From positions 2,042,480-2,106,479 of the forward strand of contig OZ004593.1 of NCBI GenBank assembly GCA_963924555.1: a stretch of 64,000 nt of DNA, read 5' to 3'. The position numbers were made by a program, and so were the translations under genes. The stretch's first letter is position 1; every line of letters starts with the position of its first letter. Below are positions 23,628 through 33,800 of this stretch, piece by piece. The notes beneath the pieces are model-generated. The model did no database searches and was not told where the DNA came from. It was given only the letters and a program-made list of their open reading frames with translations. Source of the stretch: Crambe crambe (Eukaryota; Porifera; Demospongiae; Poecilosclerida; Crambeidae).

Positions 23628-23770
23628 TGATCATAACTGGCCCTGTGAGGTTGCATTCCAATAACAAATGAATAACCACTGGCCCTGTGAGGTTGAATAA
23701 CCACTGGGCCCTGTGAGGTTGCATAAATGAATAACCACTGGCCCTGTGAGGTTGCATTCCAATAACAAGT
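23628..23770. repeat. Minisatellite, about four copies
   Basis: Four copies of a unit built on actggccctgtgaggttg with spacers containing gcattccaataaca or gaataacc. Copy length is uneven (about 28-45 bp). Confidence 0.85.
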
Positions 23771-24477
23771 GAATATTGCCACTATGAATACTTTTGTGAT
23801 CCACCCCTTGAAGTCAAGTAGAGTTATGTCATAAGACAAGTTACTCAAGGATCTTGATGATAACCTTATTTTTTAAGGGCAGAGTGTGGCTTTATAGTTC
23901 CACATGTTCTTTCCTCCCAGTGTGCTTAAAATTATTCCTTCCACCTCAAAACGCAAAGTTATCTGCTAATTTTGTTATAGCTTTCTGCATGCAAAAACAG
24001 ACAATGGTTATTATTAGCAAAAAAATACACCCACACGCAGCCATACACACGTAATTCGCTTCTTTTTTTCCTTTTTTCATTCATTTTTCATACAAGAACA
24101 TTGCAAGATGGAAATACTTAGAGTACAAAACTTTCAGCTCCTTCACTTCTTGCCTCTTTGTTCAAGTTTCTAGTTTTAAGATGTCCCTTTGAATATACCA
24201 TGTACTAAGACCTAAGGATGACCTTCCTTATCAGAAGGGGTCATTACTAAGACTAAGAGCATATCATCTATTGTATCACTTCAGCAAATTTGGAGGTAGA
24301 AAAAGCGATGAAATCTCATAGGGAAAAGAGTCCATACAAAAAGTAAGCTTTAACTGAGGCATGATAGTCTTCACATAAGTAGCTACTATTGCTGGCTAGC
24401 TAGCATGCACACTTGCACGTGCTTGTGTAAATAATTGCGAAATATAAGCAAATTACTGTAATTCAACTCACTCAGTT

Positions 24478-25442
24478 CTTTGTCTGAAATAGTAGGCAAA
24501 ACTTTTTTCACATCATCATCATCTAAGAAACCAAAAGTAAGTGGCAGACTACTAGATTAGGAAACAAGCTACCTTACTTACACACTATACATACCAGCAT
24601 AGGTATAGATAGTCTGGAATCACGTAATACTTTGAATTGTTTCCAACTTGGGCACACGTCAAAATATAGTAGCCACAATGAAATGTCATAGCATAAGCCT
24701 TTCCCATATCCTGCGAACAAAAATATCTCTCCCAGATATTTTAGAACAACCCTCGATAACCCAGCTTCGCAGCTGTATGGTTTTAAACTTTGTTGTAGCT
24801 GTATAGCCATTGAGAAAGGTCAATAGGTCATGACATCATTAGCTATCATAATACTCATTTAGCAGATTTTCTGCTAAAAGAACAACTTGAAGTGTTACGT
24901 GATTCCAGACCCTCATACTTCAGCTCAGGGCTGCACTACCCTCTGTGTGATGTTAATTGTAAACACTTACTTGAAAGTGGCCCAGGGTTCAATTCTACAT
25001 CTCCTGACAATAACAGAAGTAGAAAAGAGAGAAAGCTAGAAAATAGCATCTTAATAATGCTATATAACTTGAACGTCCAGTTCATACATTCAGTGGATAC
25101 AGCTTTAAGCCTTGATACTTGAGCCGAGAGCTTCATAAAAACGAGTGAATCACTTGAATATGAACGATAGGTATGAAGAGCTTTCACTCTTAAATGATAG
25201 AGGGGTTGCTTTAGGTGTGAGACTCTCTCCTCCTTCCTCCTCCTCCTCCCCCAGAAGGAATGGATGGCACAGATGAGGAGCACAAAGCCAAAGACAGCCA
25301 GCCCTGATTGAGGGAGGGACATGGTCCTCTCCATCTGCAGGCTGGTGGTGAGGGGACGTCTCATCTCCCACTGAACCTGCTTCCACAAGTAGCGACCGAC
25401 AAGTCTCGCATGCGAGACCACAGCTCGAGATTGATGGGGCAT
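24478..25442 (-). CDS. Membrane leader ending in a 2A-type motif; partial gene
   Basis: Exon 25442-24971 runs from an ATG (MPHQSRAVVSHARL) for 157 codons to a donor CTTTCAA|gtaagt. It encodes a likely membrane segment (SGLAVFGFVLLICAIHSFW) followed by RRRRKEE, then a second hydrophobic stretch (MLFSSFLSFLLLLL) directly before GDVELNPGP. That last motif fits the 2A consensus D-V/I-E-x-N-P-G-P, at which ribosomes release the upstream chain and continue from the final proline. A possible next exon, 24522 to about 24478, continues in phase with DDDVKKVLPTISDKEL, which resembles the lead-in to the death domain of the gene at 46631. The rest is not found; the intron contains a transposon relic. Leader plus 2A: fairly sure. 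Downstream part: weak. Confidence 0.55.
24574..24810 (-). pseudogene. RecQ-type helicase relic
   Basis: The minus strand encodes KYLGEIFLFAGYGKGLCYDI, which resembles the motif I region of RecQ-like helicases (VF..LPTGYGKSLCY) in a decayed form. The flanking text gcagattttctgct near 24860 also occurs in the Mutator-like element at 53994-54566, which carries a clearer RecQ fragment. It probably sits in an intron of the 2A-containing gene at 25442. Confidence 0.4.
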
Positions 25443-25626
25443 AATGTCCCTCAACAATGTCGTAGCTAGCTAGAGAGCTAGGATTGGATAACTAGCAATT
25501 CAAGCTATATTGAACCTGACAGGGTCACCTGCGAACAAAGGCCGAGGTAACTAGTAGCAAACAAAGCCTATCTACTGAACTGACAAGAATCGATGTTTAG
25601 TCAAGGCAGCCCCGCCCATTACATGT

Positions 25627-25636
25627 GCGCATGCGT
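25627..25636. promoter_or_regulatory. Palindromic GCGCATGCGT motif upstream of the 2A gene
   Basis: NRF-1-like core, 185 bp upstream of the minus-strand ATG at 25442. A perfect GCGCATGCGC lies 240 bp upstream of the helicase ATG (30551-30560), and GCATGCGC lies upstream of the ROCO gene near 50547. Confidence 0.35.
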
Positions 25637-25774
25637 ATAAAAGTTGCAAGTTTGCATTTATATGCATAATGCATACTAGCTACATTAGGAATTGAGCTTA
25701 TATTTAAGTCAACCTGACAACAGCACACACACAAGGGACCCTTTATTCTGAGCACAGTTTCCTTTCAGCGTTCA

Positions 25775-26640
25775 TGATGGAGAACCAGGGGTATGAGAAC
25801 AAGGGCTAGGGGTGACTGCACTTCCATTTGTTGCCAGGAAGCACAATGGCGATATAGGGTCAAACCAAATAGATCATCTTCATATTATATACACAGTGGG
25901 GGCCAACAGAGGAGGAGAGTCTTAAAAGATAATAATTTACGTACAAGATATTATACCACATAATGCATATAGGGTACATGATATGCACCAGTTAATTTAT
26001 TGGGGGCACTAGCTCACCAAGAAAATTCTTTCTCCTTTCATTACACAATGTGAATTCCAGCACTCAAGGTTGTAGCTATACACACTTATAAGGTGCATGA
26101 TGTTTTGCTGTGGTGCAACCTGTGCCCTCTGTCTCAAAAGTGGGGTAGGGGGAGGGAGGGGATTCCTACAGTAACACCCATGATATGATAAGAGCCTAAA
26201 TTCTGCTGACAGATAAGTCAATTGAAGTGCATAGGGATATGTCTTATGGATAATAGCTAGCTAATATAAATTGTATGGTGGAAACTACTGAGCTTAAAGT
26301 TGGAGGATATAGCTATAGCTAACAGCAGAATATATCTTTCAAAATACTGTATAGAGCTCATAAGCCTGAATTTAACCCGCCATTTTTGTTTAATTACCTT
26401 AAAAGTTAGCTAGCTACTGTGTTGTGTAGAGTACACACCTACACTACTACAAAAATTAAAAGACATTTCCTATTAAGGCAAAATAACTGTAGCTTAAAAA
26501 AATCATCCTTGCCATTTGCACTGTCGAGCTCTTGTAACCTTGACTGTTGAGCTCTTTATAAGAGCTCAACAGTGCAAATGGCAAGGACGATTTTTGCAGG
26601 TACCCTGGGTATAGCCAAGAAGAAAAATAAGCAGAAGATT
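25775..26640. repeat. Dispersed repeat block, copy 1 (matches about 28790-30200)
   Basis: It shares ordered segments with 28790-30200, for example ttgttgccaggaagcacaat, the gctgtggtgc..cctgtgccctctgtctcaa segment and the catccttgccattt hairpin arm. No gene seen. Confidence 0.75.
26505..26596. repeat. Compact hairpin, arms about 38 bp
   Basis: The left arm aatcatccttgccatttgca..gagctctt pairs with the right arm aagagctcaacagtgcaaat..tt almost perfectly around a short loop. The copy at about 30055-30105 keeps only one arm. Confidence 0.8.
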
Positions 26641-26778
26641 TTTGAGATTAATCCATGTAGTAAGCCATAATATATGAGCATGGCTATTGGAAATGATATA
26701 CTTGCAGATGTGTTAGGAACACCTATAAGAATGAAGTAGGTGAACTAATTACATAAGAATTTATCAACAGTGTTATAG

Positions 26779-27072
26779 CTATTTGATAGCTACCACAATT
26801 AAAATCAACACTATATGCAGACTATGGGACAAGGCCGTATTCGAGGCGCCAGGGCAATTGCCACAGTCCTTCATGTTATCACCATCCCAGTGTTCACAGA
26901 TGATTTCGCCTGTCCTGTTTGTGGGCACAAGTACGGCAGGAGCAACCTTCCCGCGGATCACATTGCCAAAGTTCACCTTGGCTGCGAACTCAAGCACCTG
27001 CTGCACCTTCTCACAACCCCTTGCAAGGAAACTTTTGAAAAAGGCACTATCACTCAGAGCAATATTGCACAT
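26779..27072 (-). CDS. Small uncharacterised ORF, about 97 aa
   Basis: From ATG 27072 the minus strand encodes a peptide with MCNIALSDSAFFKSFLARGC at its start and several cysteines (CEHWDG, DCGNCPG). Base composition is clearly richer in G and C than the flanks, as expected for coding DNA. I do not recognise the family. The plus strand is also open in two frames, so the coding strand is not certain. It may be one exon of a larger gene or a captured fragment. Confidence 0.3.
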   Translation of the reverse strand: MCNIALSDSAFFKSFLARGCEKVQQVLEFAAKVNFGNVIRGKVAPAVLVPTNRTGEIICEHWDGDNMKDCGNCPGASNTALSHSLHIVLILIVVAIK

Positions 27073-27494
27073 AACTCTTTAGCAAGTTATTATTGTATCA
27101 TGTCACATCATGAGCCTGACGTTATTTCACATATTTTCTCTCTGTAGCTAAGCTTATGTATCCCTTGCGGGCTTTATAATGAAATTTTGAAATTTTTGAA
27201 ATTTTTACTATGCAATAACTACGGAATATATTATTGATATGATGCTGCAGTCAGAGTACATACCATATATGGGTTAGTTTGTGTGATGACCAAGAGTACA
27301 AGTCGACCATTCGTCGATTTCATGGAGCCGTAGGTAGCCATAGACCTTGCTTTATCCTTCTATCCTCGTCGCCAAATGTGGACACATGTCTCTTACACAC
27401 AAAGTTTATTCTCAACAAGGGGCCAGCTAAACTTGGGGGCCATCCCTACTTAAAATTTTTATTTAGAAGAAATATTTTGCACTCACTTATGAGA

Positions 27495-28760
27495 CTTATT
27501 CACTTTTCTACAGTTGCTAAATCAAATCAAAAGCAAACCTTAGTTTGAGTGTACAGTATTATGACTAGCTATAGCTATGATATAGCTATTATATAGCTAC
27601 GTATAACTGCTAATTTTAGTTCCACCAAAACTACAACCAAAACTAGGGACTAAACTGTAGCTAGTGTGAGCATCTATAAGAAACAAATAACTTCACCCAT
27701 AGCTACATATGCTATGTCTAGTGGGAAGCAAAAAATAGACAGGGGGAAAAAACAGACAAAAAAAAAACACTTACGGTAGCTACTCACACCACCACATAGC
27801 TAGCTAGCTACACCACAGGAATCTGACAGGATTAAGAAGACTGCTACTAAAATAAGACCTGGATATTTAATGGAAGCTCTTGCAAAATTAATCAGAGGAG
27901 GTTCTTCCTTCAGGCTTAACTATTGTAGCCATTTTATTTTTAGGCTACTAAACTTTGCATTGGTGAAAACCTCCTCTGTGTTCTGTTACAATTGCTGAAA
28001 AAACTGTTGAAGTCTTGCTGGCTGCAGATCCTACAATAAAAGAACTGCAAACTCTTTTTTTTTTAATTCAGCATAATAGCTATATCATGTCCCTAGCAAT
28101 TCTAAAATAAATTGTGTGCACTCATATAGCTAAAATTAGTCATCTAGTATCTAAATAATGCTATAATAGCTATAGCTACATAAAGTTAGCATGGCTCTAG
28201 AATTGTCACAGTATCTTCAAAGTATGGTACACGGGAATACTGACATGTGGCAGTTGAAAGATTCCTTGTCTGGCAGATAATCCACCGCCTTGTAGTTTCC
28301 CAGAACAGATTTATTAAACACTTGTCCCTTGATAGTAACACGGGTGATCCTTGCCGGCCTCTGGTTAATTTCATCATCGATCACTTTAACCAAATCTTCC
28401 AAAGTTATCCCGCTATTGGGATTGAAAGAAACCTTGAGATTAAGCCCTTCACGAGTCACCCATGCTCTCTGAGCATCACTGACGTGATCAGCTATACAGG
28501 TCCACATAAAGGATCCCATTTCAAACTCAGCTTCAAATGACTTGTTGGTAATGCAAGCTAGATGCAGGTACTTAAATAAAATATGTGAAGCACTTTCCTG
28601 TCTGTGATATCATGCTGCCTGGGGAGGTTTGCTGGGGTAGCTTACAGGAAGTACCAAGTAGCTACAAAACCTGGAAATGTTTATATGGTTCACTGGTTAC
28701 ATTCATAGCCAATGTTTTGGCTGGATAATTCGCGAGAAAGCCCCTTCATGAATATCACAA
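27495..28760. repeat. Duplicated block, partial third copy
   Basis: It matches about 4660-5900 and 39600-40570 (the other two copies) in order, with many small indels. It contains the longest copy of the repeat-borne coding fragment (28217-28519). Confidence 0.75.
28217..28519 (-). CDS. Repeat-borne coding fragment, copy 2 (longest), function unknown
   Basis: 100 codons from ATG 28519: MGSFMWTCIADHVSDAQRAW at the start, LEDLVKVIDDEINQRPARIT in the middle, then DYLPDKESFNC near the end. The frame stays open upstream of the ATG for several codons, so it may be part of a longer exon. Three copies keep the central peptide nearly unchanged, which suggests recent copying or selection. Family unknown to me; a captured host exon or a piece of an element's own protein are both possible. 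Confidence 0.4.
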   Translation of the reverse strand: MGSFMWTCIADHVSDAQRAWVTREGLNLKVSFNPNSGITLEDLVKVIDDEINQRPARITRVTIKGQVFNKSVLGNYKAVDYLPDKESFNCHMSVFPCTIL

Positions 28761-28789
28761 CTTCCCATAATAATTACAGTACTAACATA

Positions 28790-30200
28790 TTCTAGAACCA
28801 GGGGTATGGGAAAGAGGGGTCTACTGTGACCCGACCAATGCTGTGGTGCATGACTCCACTTCCATTTGTTGCCAGGAAGCACAATGGCGGTAGGGTTGAA
28901 CCAAATGGATCACCTTCATATTATACACAGTGTGAAAGTTAAGGGGGCCAACAGAGGGGGAGGGATAACATCACATAATGCATATAGCTAGGGTAGTTTA
29001 ATGATGAAAGTACCAGTGAATTTATTGATTGAGGGGCACTAGGTATAGGTATCTATGACCTAAATTGACATTATAGAATACTTATTTTCTGACCAATGGG
29101 TGTGGCCCTCATTAAAAACAAAAACAAAAAAAACACTTCTCCATGAAAAGGTAAAAGTATCAAGTGAATGCAAATTAGACTATTAATTAATAGGTATTTG
29201 ACTAATATTATAAAGACTGGGAAATTGCACGGTTGGATAACTTCAGCCACTGATTTATTAGACTTAATTCTCTTTGATTGTTGTCCAGTATGTCCATCTC
29301 AACATTATGTTGAAACAGAGCAGCATTGATAGGTTGTTACTGCATGCATGAACAGAGATACAAAGCTAGCTATAACCTGCATGAGAGCACCGATTTCTTA
29401 GACCAAGGTCACTAACCATAACTTTTAGTATAGATATTAGCTTTAGTGGCTACCTGCATGCATGCATGCATGGAGTTAATCTACCTCACATGAGTCTAGA
29501 CTACAGTACTGACTCATGGGGTGCATAACTACTCACCCTCCTTTGCAGAATAAAACTGCTGCGGATTTCACTGTGTGGCAAAGAGAAAATCATACCTTTA
29601 GCTAGCTGTTTTTATTCATTATGGTTCAGTCCTGCTCACCAACATGATGGACCTGTGATATGCATTGGTATTGGTATATAGTGTAGGAAGATGATTTTTA
29701 ATGGGGGGCATGCAACAAAGTTTGATCGAGTATCATTCTCCTTTCATTGTACACAATATAAATTCCAGCACTCAAGGTTGTAGCTACATAGCTACTTGTA
29801 AGGTGCATGATATTTTGCTGTGGTGCTCCCTGTGCCCTCTGTCTCAAAAAGTGGGATAGGAGAGGGGAGGCTGGGGTTCCTACACCCATGATATGATAAG
29901 AGCCTGAAAAGTACGTAATCAGGTAGCTAATTTTGAATGACAGGGAATTTCTGAATTTCACCCGCCATTTGCTTTACCTTAAAAGCTAGCTACTGTGTAG
30001 AGTATACACACCTACACTATTAGCTATATGAAAATTATAAAATAACTGCTTTAAAAAATCATCCTTGCCATTTCCACTGTTGAGCTCTTGTACCTGCAAA
30101 GATGGGGTCCTGGGTAGCTATTATTACAGTCATAACTTAGAGATGGAATGAGTTAGTAGCTAATGCTGAGCTAGATCGATAGTAAGAAGATTTTGAGATC
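28790..30200. repeat. Dispersed repeat block, copy 2 (matches about 25775-26640)
   Basis: It matches the block at 25775-26640 in order, with an extra unmatched segment of about 600 bp (about 29050-29640). No coding region recognised. Confidence 0.7.
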
Positions 30201-30550
30201 AATCCATGTAGCTAAATACAGTACTGTAGACTAAGTGTTGTGTTGCATAGAGACACTCAAATAACCACTGTTGACAAATACGTATGGGGTCAGTTCACTT
30301 TGGAAACCTACTTCATTCTTATAGGTGTTCCTAACATCTCACTACTGGGAAGTATCATTTCCAATAGCTATGCTCATGTATGGCTTAAGCTTACTATTCT
30401 GCCATCGTTCTATAATGAATTCAAACCACCCAGATGTCACACAAGATGTTCTTGCCTTCATCAGCTCCAACTTAATCCCAAGCTTAATACTAGCTAACCT
30501 TTAGTCTGGTTGATAAGAACCTGATCTATTTGGTTGAGGTATGTCCGTTT

Positions 30551-30560
30551 GCGCATGCGC
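30551..30560. promoter_or_regulatory. Perfect palindrome GCGCATGCGC upstream of the helicase
   Basis: The core matches the NRF-1 binding core, 240 bp before ATG 30801. Regulatory role is an inference. Confidence 0.4.
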
Positions 30561-30800
30561 TAAATAATAACTATGACGCACGATCATGAAGCCTGACCAT
30601 GTGCTGAAAGGAATATCAGGAAACAGAGTGAGTAGACTATCATCTTGTCTATCAGCTAGACTACTTCTGTCTTTTTCTTTTACACAGATATTAAAATTTT
30701 AGTTTGACCACATGCTATCTAGCTACTGACCTACTGATCCAGATATTAGGAGTCAAGTGAGTAGCTACTACATAGCTTCTATCATAGCTACAAATTAGTC

Positions 30801-33800
30801 ATGGATCATCTTAGCGAGATCATCAAGCAGGAGAAAAAAACTTGTGAAGAAAATAATGCCAAAGAAACATCCAAGCTAAAAGAGTCGCTTCGTGCTCTTC
30901 CTAAGAACCTAACTTTACAACAGCTCCGTGATTTTGAAACGAACAAGAAACTGTTAGAGGGTTCAATCGATGAGAGCAACTTGCGTAAAGAGGTATTCCT
31001 ACATTACTGTGGTGAGATCGAAGCTGAGTTGGAAGAACTTAAATCTTCCTCTGTGGACTTACCAACATGTATTGAACTATTAAATGCCAAGTTTGAGAGG
31101 GAACATAACCGTTATGAAAAAGGTTTTCCAATATATGCGCACCGACTCAACATCATGAGAGTGATTGAAAGTAAACAGGTGTGTATTGTTATCGGCGAGA
31201 CAGGTTCTGGTAAAAGCACTCAGCTGGTCCAGTTCTTGTATGAGGCTGGATATGCAACCAACGGTATGATTGTTTGCACTCAGCCGAGAAAGCTGGCTGC
31301 CATTTCTTTGGGTGAGCATGTGAGTAGAGAAGTGAAAGAAGATGTCGGTGAAACGTATGGTTATGTTGCTTCAAAAAGTAAACGCTATGAGAAGACAAAG
31401 GTGGTTTTCATGACAGACCACAGCCTTCTCAATGAATGCATAGCTGATCCTAACCTCTCCAAGTACTCGTGTTTGGTGATTGATGAGGCCCACGAGAGAA
31501 GCATTCACACTGATATCTTGATTGCTCTGATCAAGCGTTGTCTACCCAACAGGGAAGACTTGAAAGTCATCATCACTTCAGCCACCATTAATCCAACTCT
31601 CTTCTCTCGCTACTTTGGCGGGAAAGAAGCATGCCCAGTAGTCGAGGTGCCAGGTCGCACGTATCCAGTTGAAATGAATTGGGAAGAATCTGAAGTACCA
31701 ATTGTCACTCGAAACTATGTATCTAAAGCTGTGAACAAAGTCCATGATATTCATATCAGCAATTACAATGAGCCAGGAGATGTACTTGTTTTCCTCACGT
31801 CTCCTGTTGAGATTGAAAAAGCCTGTAAGTTAGCACTGGAAGCACTGAAAAATGAAGTGGTCATTCTTCCCTTACATGGAAAACTCCAGCCAGAAGACCA
31901 GCAAAAGGTGTTTGAGCCTGTTGACGGGAAACGGAAAGTGATCTTTTCCACAAATGTTGCCGAAACTTCTGTTACAATTTCTGGCATCAAGTACGTGATT
32001 GATACTGGTCTGTCTAAAGAATTGTGTTATGACCCACAGAAGAATATGAATTCTCTTGAAATAAGGCCAATCAGTAAGAGTTCAGCAAATCAACGAAAGG
32101 GTAGGGCTGGTCGAACTGCTCCAGGAGAGTGTTACCGCTTGTATTCAGAGAGCGACTATGACAAAATGCGAGACGATTCTGTCCCAGAAATTCTTCGAAT
32201 CACTTTAGCTTTCGCTGTCATCAAGTTGTATGAGTTCGGGATAAAAGATATCCATTCCTTCGAATTTGTGGAAGCACCAGATAAAAATGCACTGGATAAA
32301 GCTGTTGAAAACTTGAAATTTCTTGGTGCTATTAAAGACGGAAAGCTCACTGACCTTGGAAAGAGAATTGCTTTGCTTCCTCTGGATCCAAGTCTGTCTA
32401 AAATCCTATTCGATGCTATCGAAAGGGGAATTGGTATTGAAGCCGTAGCTGCTGTGGCAATCTCTACTCTGGCCGGCAGGATATTTTTTCGACCCAGCAA
32501 TGATGAATCAAAAGCCGAAAGTGACAGAAAACGTCTCCCTTTCTGTCAGCTGTCAGGAGATCAGATGACTTACTTGCATACATATTTCGAGTGGTCTCGT
32601 CAAAAACGACAAGATCGAAACAAATGGTGCGTTGAGAATTACGTCAATGCCAAGAGCATGAGGATGGTACAACAGATAGTTGATGAATTGCGATTTATTT
32701 TAAAACAGAAGTGCAATATCGACATGCCATCTAAAATTATTTCACTCGATAATGCAAGTGAGATTTTGCCTCGACTCTTCTTCGATGCTTTTTTGCAGAA
32801 TATTTGTGTCCACTTAGGACATAGAAATGTCGGCTATTGGTGCAAACAGCTCCCAACAGAGCAATTGGCCATACACAATGGTTCATCCCTTTACTATCTC
32901 AGTTCCATCCCTCAGTGTGTGATCTACGAAAAGACTCAAAAAACTAGTCGCCATTTTTTGCTTCAAGCACTACCTGTTCATGAGGAATGGATCCAAGATG
33001 CTATAAGTAAGGGTCAACTCCAATGCCACCCTGCCGAATCTTCCTTGTTCAAATTTTATCAACTTCACTGTTTATCCTTTGATAAAATCGGACCCAGTTT
33101 GTCTTCAAAGCTGACTCAGAAATTCCCAGAGTCCAGAAGAAAGTCAGTACCAGAGTTTAGCTATTTTGACATACAACCAGTGTTTGAGCATTCTCGACAG
33201 CATGGAACTCTTGCAGTTTACTGTCAAGAAATCTACCACAACCAAGTGCAAGGATTAGTGAGCAACTTCATCGAATCCACCAAGAAAGAGCTGAAAGAAG
33301 AATCTCATGAGTGTGGTATACTGAGTGACAACGATGATGTACGAATTATCATTGGTGCTGGTGGTTCCATTCAGCGTTTACTCATGCCAGATGACTTTCA
33401 AATAATCATCGTTCGAGGATTGAATGACGAATTCATACCAGCTGCCACTGAAGAGCTGAAGGCATATGGGGAGTGCAGTGTCGAACGTAAGTCTACATGC
33501 ATTGTTGTCAAGTACCAGGATTCAGCTGATGCTTTGAAGGCTCTAAATCATCGATTCGCAAATCCCAGTATTGTGATACAGCAGTACAAGAACCAAAAAA
33601 AGCACCAATTTTGCATGAAAGTGGAGTGGAGTCGGAGGGCACGTCGTGATCATGCATTTATCAATTTCAGCGACAGTAATTTCTTTGATAGATATTTCTC
33701 TCCTTCATTTTCTCAGTATCGTAAAGGTCTTATCAAAGATACCATATCTGAACTGCGATTTCAAGCCAACAATGCAAAACATTTCATAAAGGTTAATGCT

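Noticed and set aside
25150-25386. Minus-strand frame of 78 codons overlapping the 2A exon
   Set aside because: It overlaps, in another frame, the exon that carries the membrane segment and 2A motif; a shadow.
26815-27147. Plus-strand frame with CPVCGHKYGRSNLPADHIAKVH resembling a zinc finger
   Set aside because: A single C2H2-like pattern overlapping a minus-strand frame of better codon character; not enough to call a gene. Kept only as an ambiguity for the minus-strand ORF.
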